A stretch of DNA of 64,000 bases, taken from assembly GCA_023846275.1 (NCBI GenBank), contig CM043868.1, positions 20,059,755-20,123,754 on the forward strand, in the 5' to 3' direction. The DNA comes from Vanilla planifolia. Its lineage: Eukaryota > Streptophyta > Magnoliopsida > Asparagales > Orchidaceae. The position numbers and the translations under genes are program-made. This document shows, piece by piece, positions 1-12,033 of the stretch. The notes under the pieces are model-generated. The model was not told the DNA's origin, made no database searches, and worked only from the letters and a program-made list of their open reading frames with translations. Within the stretch, counting starts at the first letter, position 1, and every line of letters starts with the position of its first letter.

Positions 1-1135
1 AATTAATTATTTTATTATTATGTCACCTACCATCATCCGTCACTGTCATTGCAGTCGTCAACAACCATTGTCACCGCCCAAGTCGACCTATGCGCCCACG
101 TGACCCGATTGACCCAAGAACATTGTTTGATCCCCGCTTACTCGTTACCAGCAATTCCCTGTGACGACTCGTGACAACTTATCGGTCTTGTCAACCCATT
201 CCACTTGACTTGCTCCTACCCAAAAATTAGATTAATAGCTTCGTCACACTGCTTGCCTCATCGTTTTGCATCCTGCAATTTCACCACTTGTCATTACAGC
301 CACCTTAGACGCACAACCAGTTTGGGAACTGTTTAATTCAATTATTTTTTTTTACTTTTTTAATTTTTTATATTTTTTAGAAATATTATCGATAAACTTT
401 TGATGTCTTTATAATAGGAATACTCCCCAAACTATAAGATAAAAATTAAGAAATAAAAATCTATTTTATTTGGTGTTTTTATCTTTGTGAACGAAGTGTG
501 TGCGACTAACCCTAGTTGGAGAGATTCCAACTTTCCTTGTGAGATACAAGGATTGAATGTGAGAGACCTTTAGAACTAAAAATCAAATCTTTTGTGAGAA
601 ACAATGATAAAAAATAAGAGAAATTTTATTGAGAAAGCTGGTAACCAAACAAATTAGTACTTCCATAAACATCTCCAAGCATTCATACTAACCTAAGTCA
701 CCACCATATTATCCTTTTATCCTTTGGTGTTTCATACGTCAATGCCTGTGGAACTACAAGACATCATGACAAAAAAGGTACACCCTTTCAATAACTTCTT
801 TTTTCAATATAGTAATCTGAAGTTAGAATTATTTTTTTATTAATATACTTCATATAGAGTTTATTTTAAATTTTTTATTTTATATGTATAAAATTAGATA
901 TGATAAAAATCTTTTTGTGAGATTTTATACTTAATACTTAAGATATTTTACCTACTTAACTTAATAATCTATGCTACAAGATTAGAATGCTAATCTTTGA
1001 ATAATTTTAAAATATCAAGCATTATCTAATCTTGATTAGTGCATAATTTTATTTCATATTTTTTAATAATTTATTAAACATCTTCAATATTTTAGACTTT
1101 AATTTAGACTATTATAGAAGTCTAAATGTATTATG
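1..1135 (+). repeat. 5' LTR (partial) of decayed gypsy element
   Basis: This stretch aligns by eye at roughly 70-75% with 4030-5155. Shared landmarks in the same order are a GC-richer block with CCCGATTGACCC-like text, the phrase CTAGTTGGAGAGATTC (516 and 4531), AACCAAACAAATTA (647 and 4667) and the CACCACCAT block (700 and 4721). Two such copies flank gypsy coding remnants, so they are read as the two LTRs of one element. The window opens inside the LTR, so its left end and target duplication cannot be seen. The strong divergence between the two LTRs implies an old insertion. Confidence 0.75.
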
Positions 1136-2000
1136 TATTAACTTTGATATTAGAGTATATGATTTTCTATTAATTTTTTTATTTAGTATATTTAATTTTG
1201 GTATTAAAGAATATAGTTTTTTTATTCTATATCAACTTTGATATTATATTATATTATTTTATACTAAAAAAAGAAAAAAATTCTTCTTTTTTGCTTAATT
1301 TATCCACTAAATAACTCTTAGCTTGTTTAAAATAAACTTTGTCTTAAGAGGTAGTACAAAAGAAGTGATACAACTCTCCCACCATCTCTTTTAAGAACAA
1401 TCTGATTTTGTCTAGGCGGTGGTCTGGCAAAAGTGGGACCTTGTTTACTCATCATTTTCTTAGAAGCATACCCCATCTCAGTTTTAGTGGTTTATAACTA
1501 TGATTACTATACTTTCATAATTTTTTTAAATAATTTAAAAACATATCTTACATTATTTCTTTTCTTAATATTTTCTTATGTAACAAACCTTTGGATGACC
1601 ATAAGATCTGGTAAGTCTTATTAAACAATAAATTAATATAAAAAATGAATCCAAAACCAAAAACAAAATTTAAACCAAAATCTCATGCTAGAAATATCAT
1701 AATTAATAGGCCAACTCATCGAGATGATTGGTCAAATCCTCCTAAACCAATTACATGAACCAAATCTTATAAGAGAAGAGATAGTGGGAGAAGTGCACAC
1801 ATGATGATTTAAAAGAAAAAAAATCATAAGAGACATAGTAACCATAAAAGAATTGATGATTTTTCTAATAAATCCAACTAAGATGTTCATAAGAAAAATT
1901 ATGATCATAAAAAAAGAAATAAACTTCAAATGAATCTAACCAAAATGATGATTTAGATATATCCAATGAGGAGGAAAGACTTAAGAAGCATTAAGATATA
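1136..2000 (+). other. Leader region of the gypsy element, no gene seen
   Basis: This is AT-rich sequence between the 5' LTR and the first gag-like codons. No clear tRNA primer binding site is visible next to the LTR end, which may be decay or a misplaced LTR boundary. A weak degenerate repeat with AACTTTGATATTA occurs at 1141 and 1227. Confidence 0.4.
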
Positions 2001-2760
2001 AAGCATATCTCTAATGTCAAATTACATATCCTAACTTTTGATGGTACCTATGATCTTAAAGATTATATTGATTGATAGACTAGTACAAATGATTACTTTG
2101 ATTATCACCGAATGAGTGAGTGAAAGAAGTATCAATTTATTAAGACTAAACTCATTAATATTACTTATAGGTTATTTAAAAACTTAGAATGATAATATGT
2201 TAATAATGATGAAGAGGTATCCTAAATTTGGAAAAACTTTAAGATTAGTTTATATAATAGGTTTGTTCTAATAACCTATAGTACTGAAATATTAGATAAA
2301 TAACAAAGATTTTCTCAAAGTGATAAATCTTTTAAGGTAGGTTTAAAGGAATACATAGAAGCTGAGCTTAACTTAAGAAATGTTACAATCTTAGAGAAAG
2401 CCTATCACATAACTAGAAATGTGAAAAAATAGAACTTTCTATTTTAAAAAAAAATGATGTACCAGACCCTTTAAAGGCATGCACCATAATTTTTCAACCC
2501 ACTTATACTTGTACTTCATCTACCTAATCCACTTTAATTTCTAAACCTCCCAAACCTGCATTACTACCTAATTTTTCACAACCTTTTTATGTCAACCCAC
2601 CTAATCTGGAATCACCTATTATAAATGCCATGAAAGGGGACATGTAGCTACAAACTGTCCAAAAAGATTTAAATGTATTAATGAATAAGAAGAGTCAAAA
2701 CAAGAAGAAAACATAATACCTGATGAGCAAGTTGAGCAAGAATTAGAAAACATGAAAAAT
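2001..2760 (+). pseudogene. Ty3/gypsy gag remnant
   Basis: Translating through stops near 2025-2170 gives a gag-like block: LTFDGTYDLKDYID, then TNDYFDYHRMSEWKKYQFIK. This is the F-x-G-x-x-D..Y..W layout of retrotransposon gag proteins. At about 2612-2660 a nucleocapsid zinc-knuckle remnant reads YYKCHERGHVATNCP, in which the expected first cysteine is tyrosine (TAT for TGT). Several in-frame stops and shifts show it is dead. Gag would package element RNA into cytoplasmic particles. Confidence 0.75.
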
Positions 2761-2779
2761 TTTATATGTGATATCCTTT

Positions 2780-3150
2780 GAGACTACAAGTGAATAAGAG
2801 CCTCTTTATTGGAACATCCAAATCATTACTTTCTGTGATGGATAGATAAAACCTCCATACCCATTAAGTAATGATGTTATTTATTCTTGAAATTGGGTAG
2901 GTATAGCTATGAGATTTTATGCAATGTCGTACTTATGCAAGTGGGTCATCTTATCCTTAAAAGACCATGGCTTTTTTATATGGATGTAACTTTAAAGGGT
3001 GAGATTAATATGTGTTCATTTATTTATGAAGAAAAGATCATCACATTACACCTTATCCCACCTCATGAGAGATACCAATCACTTAAGCCTAACAAATTTA
3101 TAGAAAATTCTATGCCCATAGATAAAGAAAAGGGAAAGAAAAAGAATTGA
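2780..3150 (+). pseudogene. Ty3/gypsy protease C-terminal remnant
   Basis: An open stretch at 2887-3150 contains CNVVLMQVGHLILKRPW followed by FYMDVTLKGEINMCSF. In intact plant gypsy polyproteins this corresponds to the end of the aspartic protease, where a C-D-x-x-x-M-D-x-x-H-x-L-L-G-R-P-W motif leads into the reverse transcriptase. Here the glycine before RPW is lysine. Nothing recognisable as reverse transcriptase follows, so the element has lost its enzymatic core between here and the integrase tail at 3340. Confidence 0.7.
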
Positions 3151-3339
3151 AGCTTGATCACATTATTAAGTAGACCATTGATCAAAGAGACTTAGTTTGG
3201 TTTTTTTATAATTAAAGAGTTAGCCATCACCTTACCAGACCTAAAACCTATTATACAGGCTCATGATAATAAGCCAATGTCTCCTATTGATCCTATTCCC
3301 TTACCAATAGATTTTTAGATTTCTGGCTCTACTTTTTTC

Positions 3340-3928
3340 CTTCACTTCTCATAAAATAATATATAAAAAAATTAATCTAAGTAACAAAATATACAAGATA
3401 CTAGAACATGTTCAAAGAAATATTAGAGAATTTCATAAAAGAGATTATATTATAATGAGAGTTAGGTCAGAATAGTTTCTTCTCAAAACTTACAAGAAAT
3501 TACAAATGTGTGAAGCTGAACTTTTTAAGAATATTCAAAAAATAGGAACCAATGCATATGTGTTGGATTTTCTAAAAAAGTATGAAATTAATACGATATT
3601 TAATATTAAGGATTTAGCCCCTTACAAGACACCACATGTAATACTTAGTGAGTTATTTGAGCTTAATTCTCTAAAGTTAAGTGAACCTATTCTTATCACT
3701 ACATTAATCTTAAGAGTAAGGGTAATATATAGAAAATTTTAAATCACGAGAGAATTATAACCAAAGATTATAGACTTAGAAAAATTTTAATTCATTGGAA
3801 AGGAAAAATTTTGATCAAGAACTCCTGACTTATGATAATCAACACCATATCACGCCACACCTATTAGAACACTACTGTACTTATCACCCCAATACCATCG
3901 TGCCAAGCTCTTTCAACTTAGGGAGAAT
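3340..3928 (+). pseudogene. Ty3/gypsy integrase C-terminal remnant
   Basis: An open stretch at 3506-3742 encodes FKNIQKIGTNAYVLDF and then INTIFNIKDLAPYK. This matches the G-P-F-x-I-L-x-K-I..NAY.V.LP..Y.IS..FNV.DL.PY tail seen in plant gypsy integrases. Upstream, at 3430-3505 across one stop, RDYIIMRVR fits the usual G-D-x-V-M-I-R-x-R block. At 3766-3806 RKILIHWKGK resembles the post-integrase WKG motif. The stretch ends near the GGGAGAATGT that commonly precedes a 3' LTR. Confidence 0.75.
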
Positions 3929-5155
3929 GTCGTAAGAGCATCTAACATTGGCTCATAAACACACTTCTACTAGCATGGCACTAGTTCCACAAGTCTAACA
4001 TTACAAAATTTGGTTGAACATTTCTTAGAATTGAATTTTTTTATTGATTTTGTTGCTTGCGGTAGCCAACCGTCGTTTGTCACCGTCAACAGATGCTGTT
4101 GTTGCACTAGCTAAGCCTCAAGCCTGTGTGACTTGATTGATCCTAGAACACTGCTTGACCCATGCTCGACCCTCGTTGACTGTGACGACTTTTGACGATC
4201 CATCCAAACCATCTAGTTCTGTTAACTTTTTTTGCCCTACTTGCACGTACCCAAAAGTTGGACTGACAGCTCCGTTGCACCGCTCGCCCCGTTGTTTCAG
4301 TGCTTACTGTTACCATCGCCTAAAATTTATGATTAGTTTAGGAACTACTTAATTCAATTAATTTTTTTAATTTTTTAAGTTATTTTTATTTTTTTAAATA
4401 AATTTATTAATTAAATTTTAAGGTTTTTATAAATAGGGATGCTCACTATACTGTAGGATAAAATTTATAAAACACAAATTTATTTTATTTATGCTTTCAC
4501 CCTTTTTAATAAAGTTTGTACAACTAATTCTAGTTGGAGAGATTCTAAATTTCTTTGTGAGTTACAAGGATCAAAGATGAGAGATTTTTTACTAGGAGAG
4601 TTGATAACCAAATTTCTTGTGAGAGTAAAAAATTGAAGGTGAGAGCTTCTATTGGGAGAGCCAATAACCAAACAAATTATCACTTCAGTCAACACTCTTA
4701 AGCTTTTCTGCTAACCCAAATCACCACCATGTCATCCTTTTACTCTTTGGTGATCCAAATGCCAATGCCTATGAAATTACAAGACTTCACCAAAATGGTG
4801 CATCCTTTTAGTAACTTTTATTTTTTAGATGGTAATATAAAATTAGAGTTATTCTTTTCTATTAAAGTATTTCATATAAACTTTGTTTTAAATTCACTAT
4901 TTTATACATGTGAAATGAGATGTGATAAAAAAAATTTTGCAAGATTTTATGCTTAATGTTTAAGGTATTATTACCTACTTAACTTAATAATCTACACTAC
5001 AATATTAGAATATCAATATTTGAATAGTTATAAAATATCTAATATGTCACTTAATTTTGATTAATATATAATATCTTTTCATATTCTTTAATAATATATT
5101 AAGCATCTCTAGCATTATAAATTTTAATTTAGACCCTGGTAGAAGTGTAAATTTG
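3929..5155 (+). repeat. 3' LTR of decayed gypsy element
   Basis: This is the second copy of the sequence at 1-1135. The left edge is placed at the TG in GGGAGAATGTCG, directly after the integrase tail. The right edge is where similarity to the first LTR fades, near GAAGTGTAAAT, matching GAAGTCTAAAT at 1119. Both edges are uncertain by tens of bases. Confidence 0.65.
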
Positions 5156-6986
5156 TCCTATAAAATAAGCTATCATCAATAGGTTCTATCTTTGGCTCTT
5201 CTTGTTTTGGAGCAAGCATTTTTGGATTATATGATTCATCTTTATATGATAGTCTCTCAGTGCTAGTTCTATCATCTCTCACACTAACTAAAACAACTTC
5301 TTATATAACCTTCCATCATAAATAGCTTATAGTAGATAAACATTACACTCTTATTACCCCCTCACTTATCCATTGAACCTATACAACACCACTGGCCATA
5401 TCTACACATGCAGTATCCACACCACAATACTTTTTCTCCTTAGATGATTTGTATCAGCATAAAAACCCAATATCTTTTGTATCTCCACCTCTAGAAAACA
5501 TCATATTCCCACTTCTTTGCTTGCCATCATCACCACAATCAAACTGCTTGCTTCATTCAAGCACCTAAGGATCCTATATAGTGCATTATAATCACTACTT
5601 AATTTGATGTTTTATTTGAGAATAGTACCTAGGATATTGTTCCTCTAACCTTTTTTTATAGATGTGGTCAGTTGCAAGCGTGTCTACGAACTCAAATATT
5701 GGGTAGATGGCACTGTTGAAAGATATAAAGCTCGACTTGTCACAAAAGGTTATCATCAAAAAGTTAGGATTGATTATGTTAACACATTTGAACTTGTAAT
5801 CAAGATATCATTGTTCACTTATATCTCTTCATTTTCGTCACTTCTGGCTAGTGAATTCATTAACTTGATGTCTTAAATATGTTTCTTCAAGGATCTCTTC
5901 ATGAAATAATATAAATCGAGCAACCTTTAGGTTTTATTAGCCTGTCTTTTCTCTTGCAAGTCTGTCACTTATGAAAATCCCTATATGGCCTTAAGAATGC
6001 CCCTTGTGCCTTATTCAATCATCTTGGGGGCTGGCATCATACTTGGGGCTTTCAAAGCTCAAAGATGGATATATTTTTATTCTACTAATACACATCTTTT
6101 TCCTAAGCTTATGTTATAATTTACGTGGATGATATACTAATAATAAGAAATTACCTTAATTCTATTATCACATACAATCTTTATAATGCGAATTCTCTAT
6201 TAAGAATCTCGAGCATGCACACTATTTTTTGGGAATTGAACTTCTCCAATGTGCTAAGATGGATGGTGCATGTTCTATATCAACTTTAGTTTCACCCTTC
6301 TTAACAAGTACTTCCTCTATTATACATGGTCCAATTCTATATCGTAGCATAGTTGGCACTCTCCAGTACGTTAACAACATTGATGAAACATCTCCTTTCT
6401 TGTTAATCATGAATGTGAACATATGCATGCTCCAAATCATGAAGATTGGACTTCTAATGAATGCATTCTTTGCGCGAACTAAAAGGAACCATCCTTTATG
6501 GACTCCTTTATCATTAGTCCTCCCACACCATATATGCCTTCAACAATATCAATTGAGCCAATACTACTGTTGATCTTAACTCCACAGGAGGATTCACCAT
6601 TTTTCTAAAAAAGAAACTCATCTCGTGGTATTACAAAAAGCAAACAATAGTGTCTCATTCCAACGCCAAAAACGAATACTATGCTCTTACTAATGATACT
6701 GTTGAACTCATCTACTCATCAAACTTCACTTAATAATTATTGGTATAACAACTCTTTGAGCAAGATACTTAGCAACAAATCCAATGTTTTATGCTAGAAC
6801 GAAGCATATTGAAATAGGTTTTTACTTTGCTCATGAATAAGTTGCCATCATCTAGCTCCAAATATCTTTTCTATCCACCAAATATCAACTTGCTGACATA
6901 TTTATTAAGGCATTTTCAAGACATATATTTGAACAATTATGCACCAATCTTTACCATGATTTCATACATCCTCATATTGCAAGGGG
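5156..6986 (+). pseudogene. Ty1/copia RT-RNase H remnant
   Basis: The stretch 5664-5876 encodes [20 protein letters not shown] then [15 protein letters not shown], the start of the copia reverse transcriptase (usual form C-K-W-V-Y-K-x-K...G-x-x-x-R-Y-K-A-R-L-V-A-K-G). The catalytic YVDD is present at 6122-6133. HYFLGIELLQ at 6220-6250 and P-I-L-Y-R-S-I-V-G-T-L-Q-Y at 6330-6370 continue the domain. RNase H pieces follow at 6600-6700 (ISWYYKKQTIVSHSNAK) and 6795-6930 (ARTKHIEIG, YQLADIFIKAFSRH). Gag, protease and integrase are missing, and stops and frameshifts are many. It sits directly against the gypsy 3' LTR in the same direction. Confidence 0.8.
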
Positions 6987-7350
6987 ATGATAATGTAATC
7001 AAATAACCTATCTTATTAACTCTTTACTATCAGTCACATAATCTCTTATCTTATTCGACATTTTTCAACAATTACATAATCTTCTATCTTATTAGTCATT
7101 TTCTATCAATTATATAGACCTCTATCTTAATGACAAAACCATTGCATAATCATTTATGATAATAGTCTCGTACGAACAATTACATAATCTCATATCGCAT
7201 TAGTTTATAATAATTAGACATATTTGAATATCATGTTATATGTAAACAGTACATAAATATGATCCAAGCATATTTGTACATGACAAGAGAACATAAATAT
7301 GATATTTCTATTTTCTTCAATATTTTCTTTCTGACTCCTTTGAGCAGTTT
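6987..7350 (+). repeat. Probable 3' LTR of the copia remnant
   Basis: A purine-rich GCAAGGGGATGA just upstream fits a polypurine tract, and TGATAATGTAATC right after it fits an LTR start. The sequence then runs through internally similar phrases with ATAATCTxxTATCTTATT, as short copia LTRs often do. No second LTR is present for comparison and the right end is a guess. Confidence 0.45.
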
Positions 7351-10128
7351 TAATAGTCCACTAAAAAAGTGATTAAAAGAAAAACATACGTTTACTGACC
7401 AATACTAATAAAACTTGTAGTTTTTAACTGCCGAAAACATTCAGTCAGGATAAAATATTATTTGTGATTAAATTTAATATTTACTAAGTAATATGTTTAT
7501 AATATTTGATCGTTAAAACGTTATTACGTGTCATATAAAATCATTTAATATACTTAAATGAATTAACTAATAAATTGATAAGTTATTTAAAAAATACTAT
7601 AATTTTTTACTACAGTAACTATTTGATATTAACTTTGAAAAATATGTTATTTTTTAAAGATAATTGTTTCCTATATTTTATATTGCATTTTATAACAATT
7701 CCAGATTACAAAACTAATTATTTTTCAGATTTTAAATTTCTTAATCTTTCTTTGATTAATTATTTTTCAATTCTCCTATGTCTTACAATGGCTAATAATA
7801 GTGTTCTCACCGTTGATCTTCATCCATGAGAACAATTGCAATCTTTGTCATTAATTATTGTTTTTGACATCTATTGTCATTCTTGCCACTAATTTTCATT
7901 GTTGTAATTGTTCACATGAACATTGCCCTTGTCATTAATCACTATTATTGAAATAAATTTTTTAATTTGTCCCTAGTCATTGATGACAAACTATACATGT
8001 TCTTCTCTTCAAACAATTTCTTTATGTTTTGTTTTTGTTGAAGAGCATCTCCATGTAAAGAACTATCATCTTCGACATTTATTTTTATCATTTTGTTAAT
8101 CATAATCGTCATTATTCATGTTTGTCCTCCAAAACAATTAAAATTTATGCCATAGATTTCTCTCCTTGATTGATATATGTTTTGCCTTTAAGTCTTATTT
8201 TTTATTGAATTTCTTAATTGATTTCATCATGCAAATCTCCATTCAAAGACTATTCTCCTCATTCGCAAATTCAAGGATTTGTATTGCTAATTGTGTTTGT
8301 GATAGTGTAATGATAGTGAACTTTCTTAAATTAAAATTTATTTGTATTTGCAAAAAAATTTTGAGAAAAAATATATTATATAAACAAAAAAATAATAAAA
8401 TAATAAAAATTTATTATATTGAGCCAATGGAGTCTTACTGATAGATGTATTTCATCTAAAGAAGATTGATAATAGAAAAATAAAGATAAAAAGAGAGAAG
8501 ATTGAGAGGGAAAAATAAAAAAATAGTGATGCAAAATGGTTACTATGGTTGAATTCTCAAACTTGAGCAATAGAGTCAATAAGGGGGGATGTTTTTGCTA
8601 ATTAGATTGAAGAAGAAAGAGAAACAAATGACGAAAGGGTAATCAAATCAAGCAAGCGCCAAGATTTAGTACAATTTAATATTCTCATGTGATGCATTAT
8701 GCAATGTACTATTAAATTATGTTTTTTTTTCTAAATTGGCAAACATGTTCTATGTTATTATTAATTTTATTCAGATAAAAAATGCTAAATATATTATTGA
8801 AAAATATTTAAAGTAATTTAAGTAACATAAAATTTATACTTGAGAAATGATTAATATACAATGTTTAACATGTATCGTGAGATGGCTGCATTTTAGATAG
8901 CATATAGGACATATAAAAAACATTATTTCTCCTTGCAATGTCTTGCTTTATCTTTAATTTGTGATTATATTATTTAAATGTAATAATCATGCTTAGTCTC
9001 ACATCATTACATCACTTTTGTATTCTGTCCAGATGAATGTTTTCACTATCCACAATCGTTTTCACCATCAAACTATCATCTACTTTCAATGGCCATCATG
9101 GTAGATCATTGTTGATCACAATTATCAACTAAAGTAGCACACCACATTCACATTTATCTAAAAACAAACAAAAACTTTTAAAAGATAAATTATTACCTTG
9201 GTGTGGATTTGTGAAAATTTGTGAGAAATGATCATCAAATACTATCCATGATTCAACAACTATAGTATACCTTAACTACCCATCATACTTAACAAATCAT
9301 ATCACATTACTTTTAGTTCTAAAATGTTTGGATAATCTTTGAAACCTTTGAATGGGAGGAAAGTACAAATGTTTGATGGTTTCTTAATCAATTTCTTATT
9401 CTATTGAACCTTTTACATTTTAGTGGGATGAGCTACAACATCTGTGAAAATGAGCCTCAACTTTGGTAAACTAGCAAAACATACAATTATTGGCACCAAC
9501 ATGAATTTCTTGTATCAAAAAATCAAATTCTTCCATCATTATTTGGGTGTAATATATATTATTTTGAAGTGAACAACTTTTATAAAAGACATTAACAAAA
9601 AATTATAAGGAAATGGCATGGTTTTGATGTCATCAAATTCAAGCATTTTTTGTAATACAATTGCATTATTGATGTAAGATAAAATTACTAAGAACGTAGC
9701 TTTAATTTATATGCAATAAAAATGTTTAAGTTTTAGCAAAAGATTCATACAATGTGTCTACCCAAACTATTGTAGGTTTATAAAATATTTTAAGATTATT
9801 GAATAAGTAAAGAGTTCCCTAGAAACTAAGACATTGATACTATTTTGTTACCACTATGGATCTCACTCGATAAAAAGTGCAGTTCAATTGGCTGTGTCAA
9901 ATATAAATAAAGCAAGTGGTTATTATAATAAGATATATTTAAGTAGAGTTCTTAAATAATAAAAAGATTAAAACATATATTCATATCCACAAATTGGAGA
10001 AATTGGATGTAACTTGTAATCCTTTTGAGCAGTCATTATGCAAAGAGTAGTAATAAAAGCTACTTTATTTTCACTAATACAGCATAAAAAAGTCTTCATG
10101 TATGGATTTCTACATTAAACACTTAAAT
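7351..10128. other. AT-rich interval, no gene seen
   Basis: Only short open stretches of low-complexity, AT-driven codons occur here (for example 7575-7829 and 8166-8441). No known domain, splice-framed exon or RNA gene was recognised. The last 50 bases before 10129 are a worn version of the sequence upstream of SWEET genes 2-4. Confidence 0.5.
9111..9195 (+). repeat. Old partial copy of SWEET upstream sequence
   Basis: This stretch, with ATTATCAACTAAA, TCTAAAAACAAACAAAA and TTTTAAAAGATAA in order, resembles 10488-10575 upstream of SWEET gene 1. The similarity is patchy, so this is an old, short direct repeat 1.38 kb away. Confidence 0.45.
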
Positions 10129-10862
10129 TACCAATATCTCTATATATATGCGTACGTTCATTACCAATATCTCTATATCTATGAGTACGTTCGTGTAAAT
10201 GGTATAAGAATAAAAACTTAAGATAAAAAGAATTTGAATAAAATATAAATAAGAAATAAGAAAGGGAATAATTAGCTAAATAGCCAATTAATTTATAAGA
10301 TCATGAGCAAAATAATATAAGAATATGATAAGATTTGTTTTATTACTCTATCTTATGATTGTTATATTTAATTTAATTTAAGTTTTATAATATGATTAGA
10401 AATTGGAAAAAGGTTTTATAATTTTATTTGAAAAAATAAAATCATTTTCATGAATTATTAACTAATTTTTATTACTATAATAACAAATCATTGCTAATGA
10501 CAATTATCAACTAAATCCAAAAACCACCTTCCCATATGTCTAAAAACAAACAAAATATTTTAAAAGATAATTCAAAGATTTCGTAAAAAAAAATTCCTAA
10601 GAAAAGCTTTGTATATTTTTAAGATAGTATTTGCTAATATGAGCTTTCTACAATACTAGAAGCACTTGAAGTTTTAATGTTTCCCAAATGACTTGAGCTG
10701 GCCTTGAACTTGTCCATCCCGTAGAGTAGACGTCCGAACAGCGCTTGAAAAAGCAGCTCAATTTTGAATTTTAAAAATTATTATAAACAAAAATGACTTA
10801 TGCCCTTTATTTATTCCTCATTAGTTCTTAAGATATACATCCTTTCCCGCCGTCTGTAATAA

Positions 10863-11064
10863 GTCAACTCATTAGCCTTCGAAATGAATGAATTTAGAGC
10901 ATTCAAATGGTCAAAATACTTTATTAAAAAAAGTAAGAAAGCAAGACAACCGTAGGGAAGACTCATTACCTATATAAGATTATCCTGTATTTGGCCGTCC
11001 ACAAAGCCACAGACCATTTAGATATCTCCCAGCTCTCCAGCCCTCATCTCCTCTCTCAGCTGCC
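10863..11064 (+). promoter_or_regulatory. SWEET gene 1 core promoter and 5' leader
   Basis: A TATATAAG box lies at 10971-10978, 87 bases before the ATG, so transcription probably starts near 11000-11010. Two TTGAC cores, the binding core of WRKY factors, lie on the reverse strand at 10863-10867 and 10909-10914. The leader is pyrimidine-rich (CTCTCC, CTCATCTCCTCTCTC). The element assignments are motif-based inference. Confidence 0.55.
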
Positions 11065-12033
11065 ATGGTTTCCTCTGACCAGTTTCGTTTCGCTGTTGGC
11101 ATTATCGGCAACGCTATTTCCCTATCCCTCTTCTTATCCCCAGTGTAAGCAAGCCCATGCATCTGTGATATTATGTACTCCATAAGACATAAGCTCATTT
11201 CTCTTCTTTAAAATGCAGGCCGACCTTCATAAGGATTTGTAAGAACAAGTCCGTGGAGCAGTTCTCTCAAATCCCCTACATAGCCACGCTCCTTAATTGC
11301 ATGTTATGGATGCTCTATGGCCTTCCTATTGTCAAAACTAATAACATCCTGGTGCTCACCATCAACACTGCCGGCACTGCAATTGAACTCACCTACGTCT
11401 TCATTTACATCATCTACTCCAATGGCCCTAAGCGGCTCCACACCATCCTCCTTTTACTAGCAGATATTGCCTTCGTCGGCTTGGTTGCCACCCTCGTCCT
11501 TTCCCTATTTCCCACACACGACAAACGCACGCTTGTCATTGGCATCGTCTGCGTCATCTTTTGTATCATGATGTATGCTGCACCCCTATCAGTTATGGTA
11601 TGCTTGATGCTCATTATATTATTTAACTATTTATCATCTTCATTATATGTTATTAATAAGGAAAATTATGATGTAGAAAACTGTTATCAAGACGAAGAGT
11701 GTGGAGTACATGCCACTGTTCCTATCATTAGCGTCCTTTTGTAATGGGCTTTGTTGGACCGTATATTCTCTGCTTCGTTTCGATATCAATATACTAGTAA
11801 GTAATCTTATGTTTTTCTATTTCTTAACATTTTTATAACGATTTAATTATAGCATTTAATAATTCATTTTATTACAGATTCCAAATGGCATTGGGTTGGT
11901 GTTTTCTGTGACCCAATTAGTCATGCATGTAATGTATTACAAGTCTACAAAGAGACAACTCGCTGAGAGAAAGCAAGCTAATGTGGCACTGGCCTCTAAT
12001 GTGGCCAAAGAAGACAGTTCCAATCAAGTTTAA
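11065..12033 (+). CDS. SWEET sugar transporter, gene 1 (intact, four exons)
   Basis: The gene encodes a seven-helix SWEET (MtN3/saliva) uniporter that would move sugars through the plasma or vacuolar membrane. Exons are 11065-11144, 11219-11597, 11677-11796 and 11878-12033, all joined at GT-AG in frame, giving 244 residues from [16 protein letters not shown] to EDSSNQV. The first MtN3 repeat covers residues about 10-95 and the second about 130-215. The conserved prolines of helices 1, 2, 5 and 6 are P26, P46, P149 and P166. The pocket residues N76, N196 and W180 match those known to bind sugar in the family. W57 stands where AtSWEET1 has serine, as in clade II members. The motifs [11 protein letters not shown] and YYKSTKR also suggest clade II (often hexose carriers), but the substrate is inferred. 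The initiator ATG lies in GCCATGG context. Confidence 0.93.

Noticed and set aside
11414-11614. Antisense open frames of 66-72 codons over the SWEET exons, present at all four genes
   Set aside because: They are shadows of the C-ending codons of the SWEET gene and have no start context or domain.
11253-11744. Reading SWEET as a 163-residue truncated protein
   Set aside because: That frame starts inside exon 2 and runs through intron 2. Spliced at GT-AG sites the gene gives a full 244-residue SWEET.
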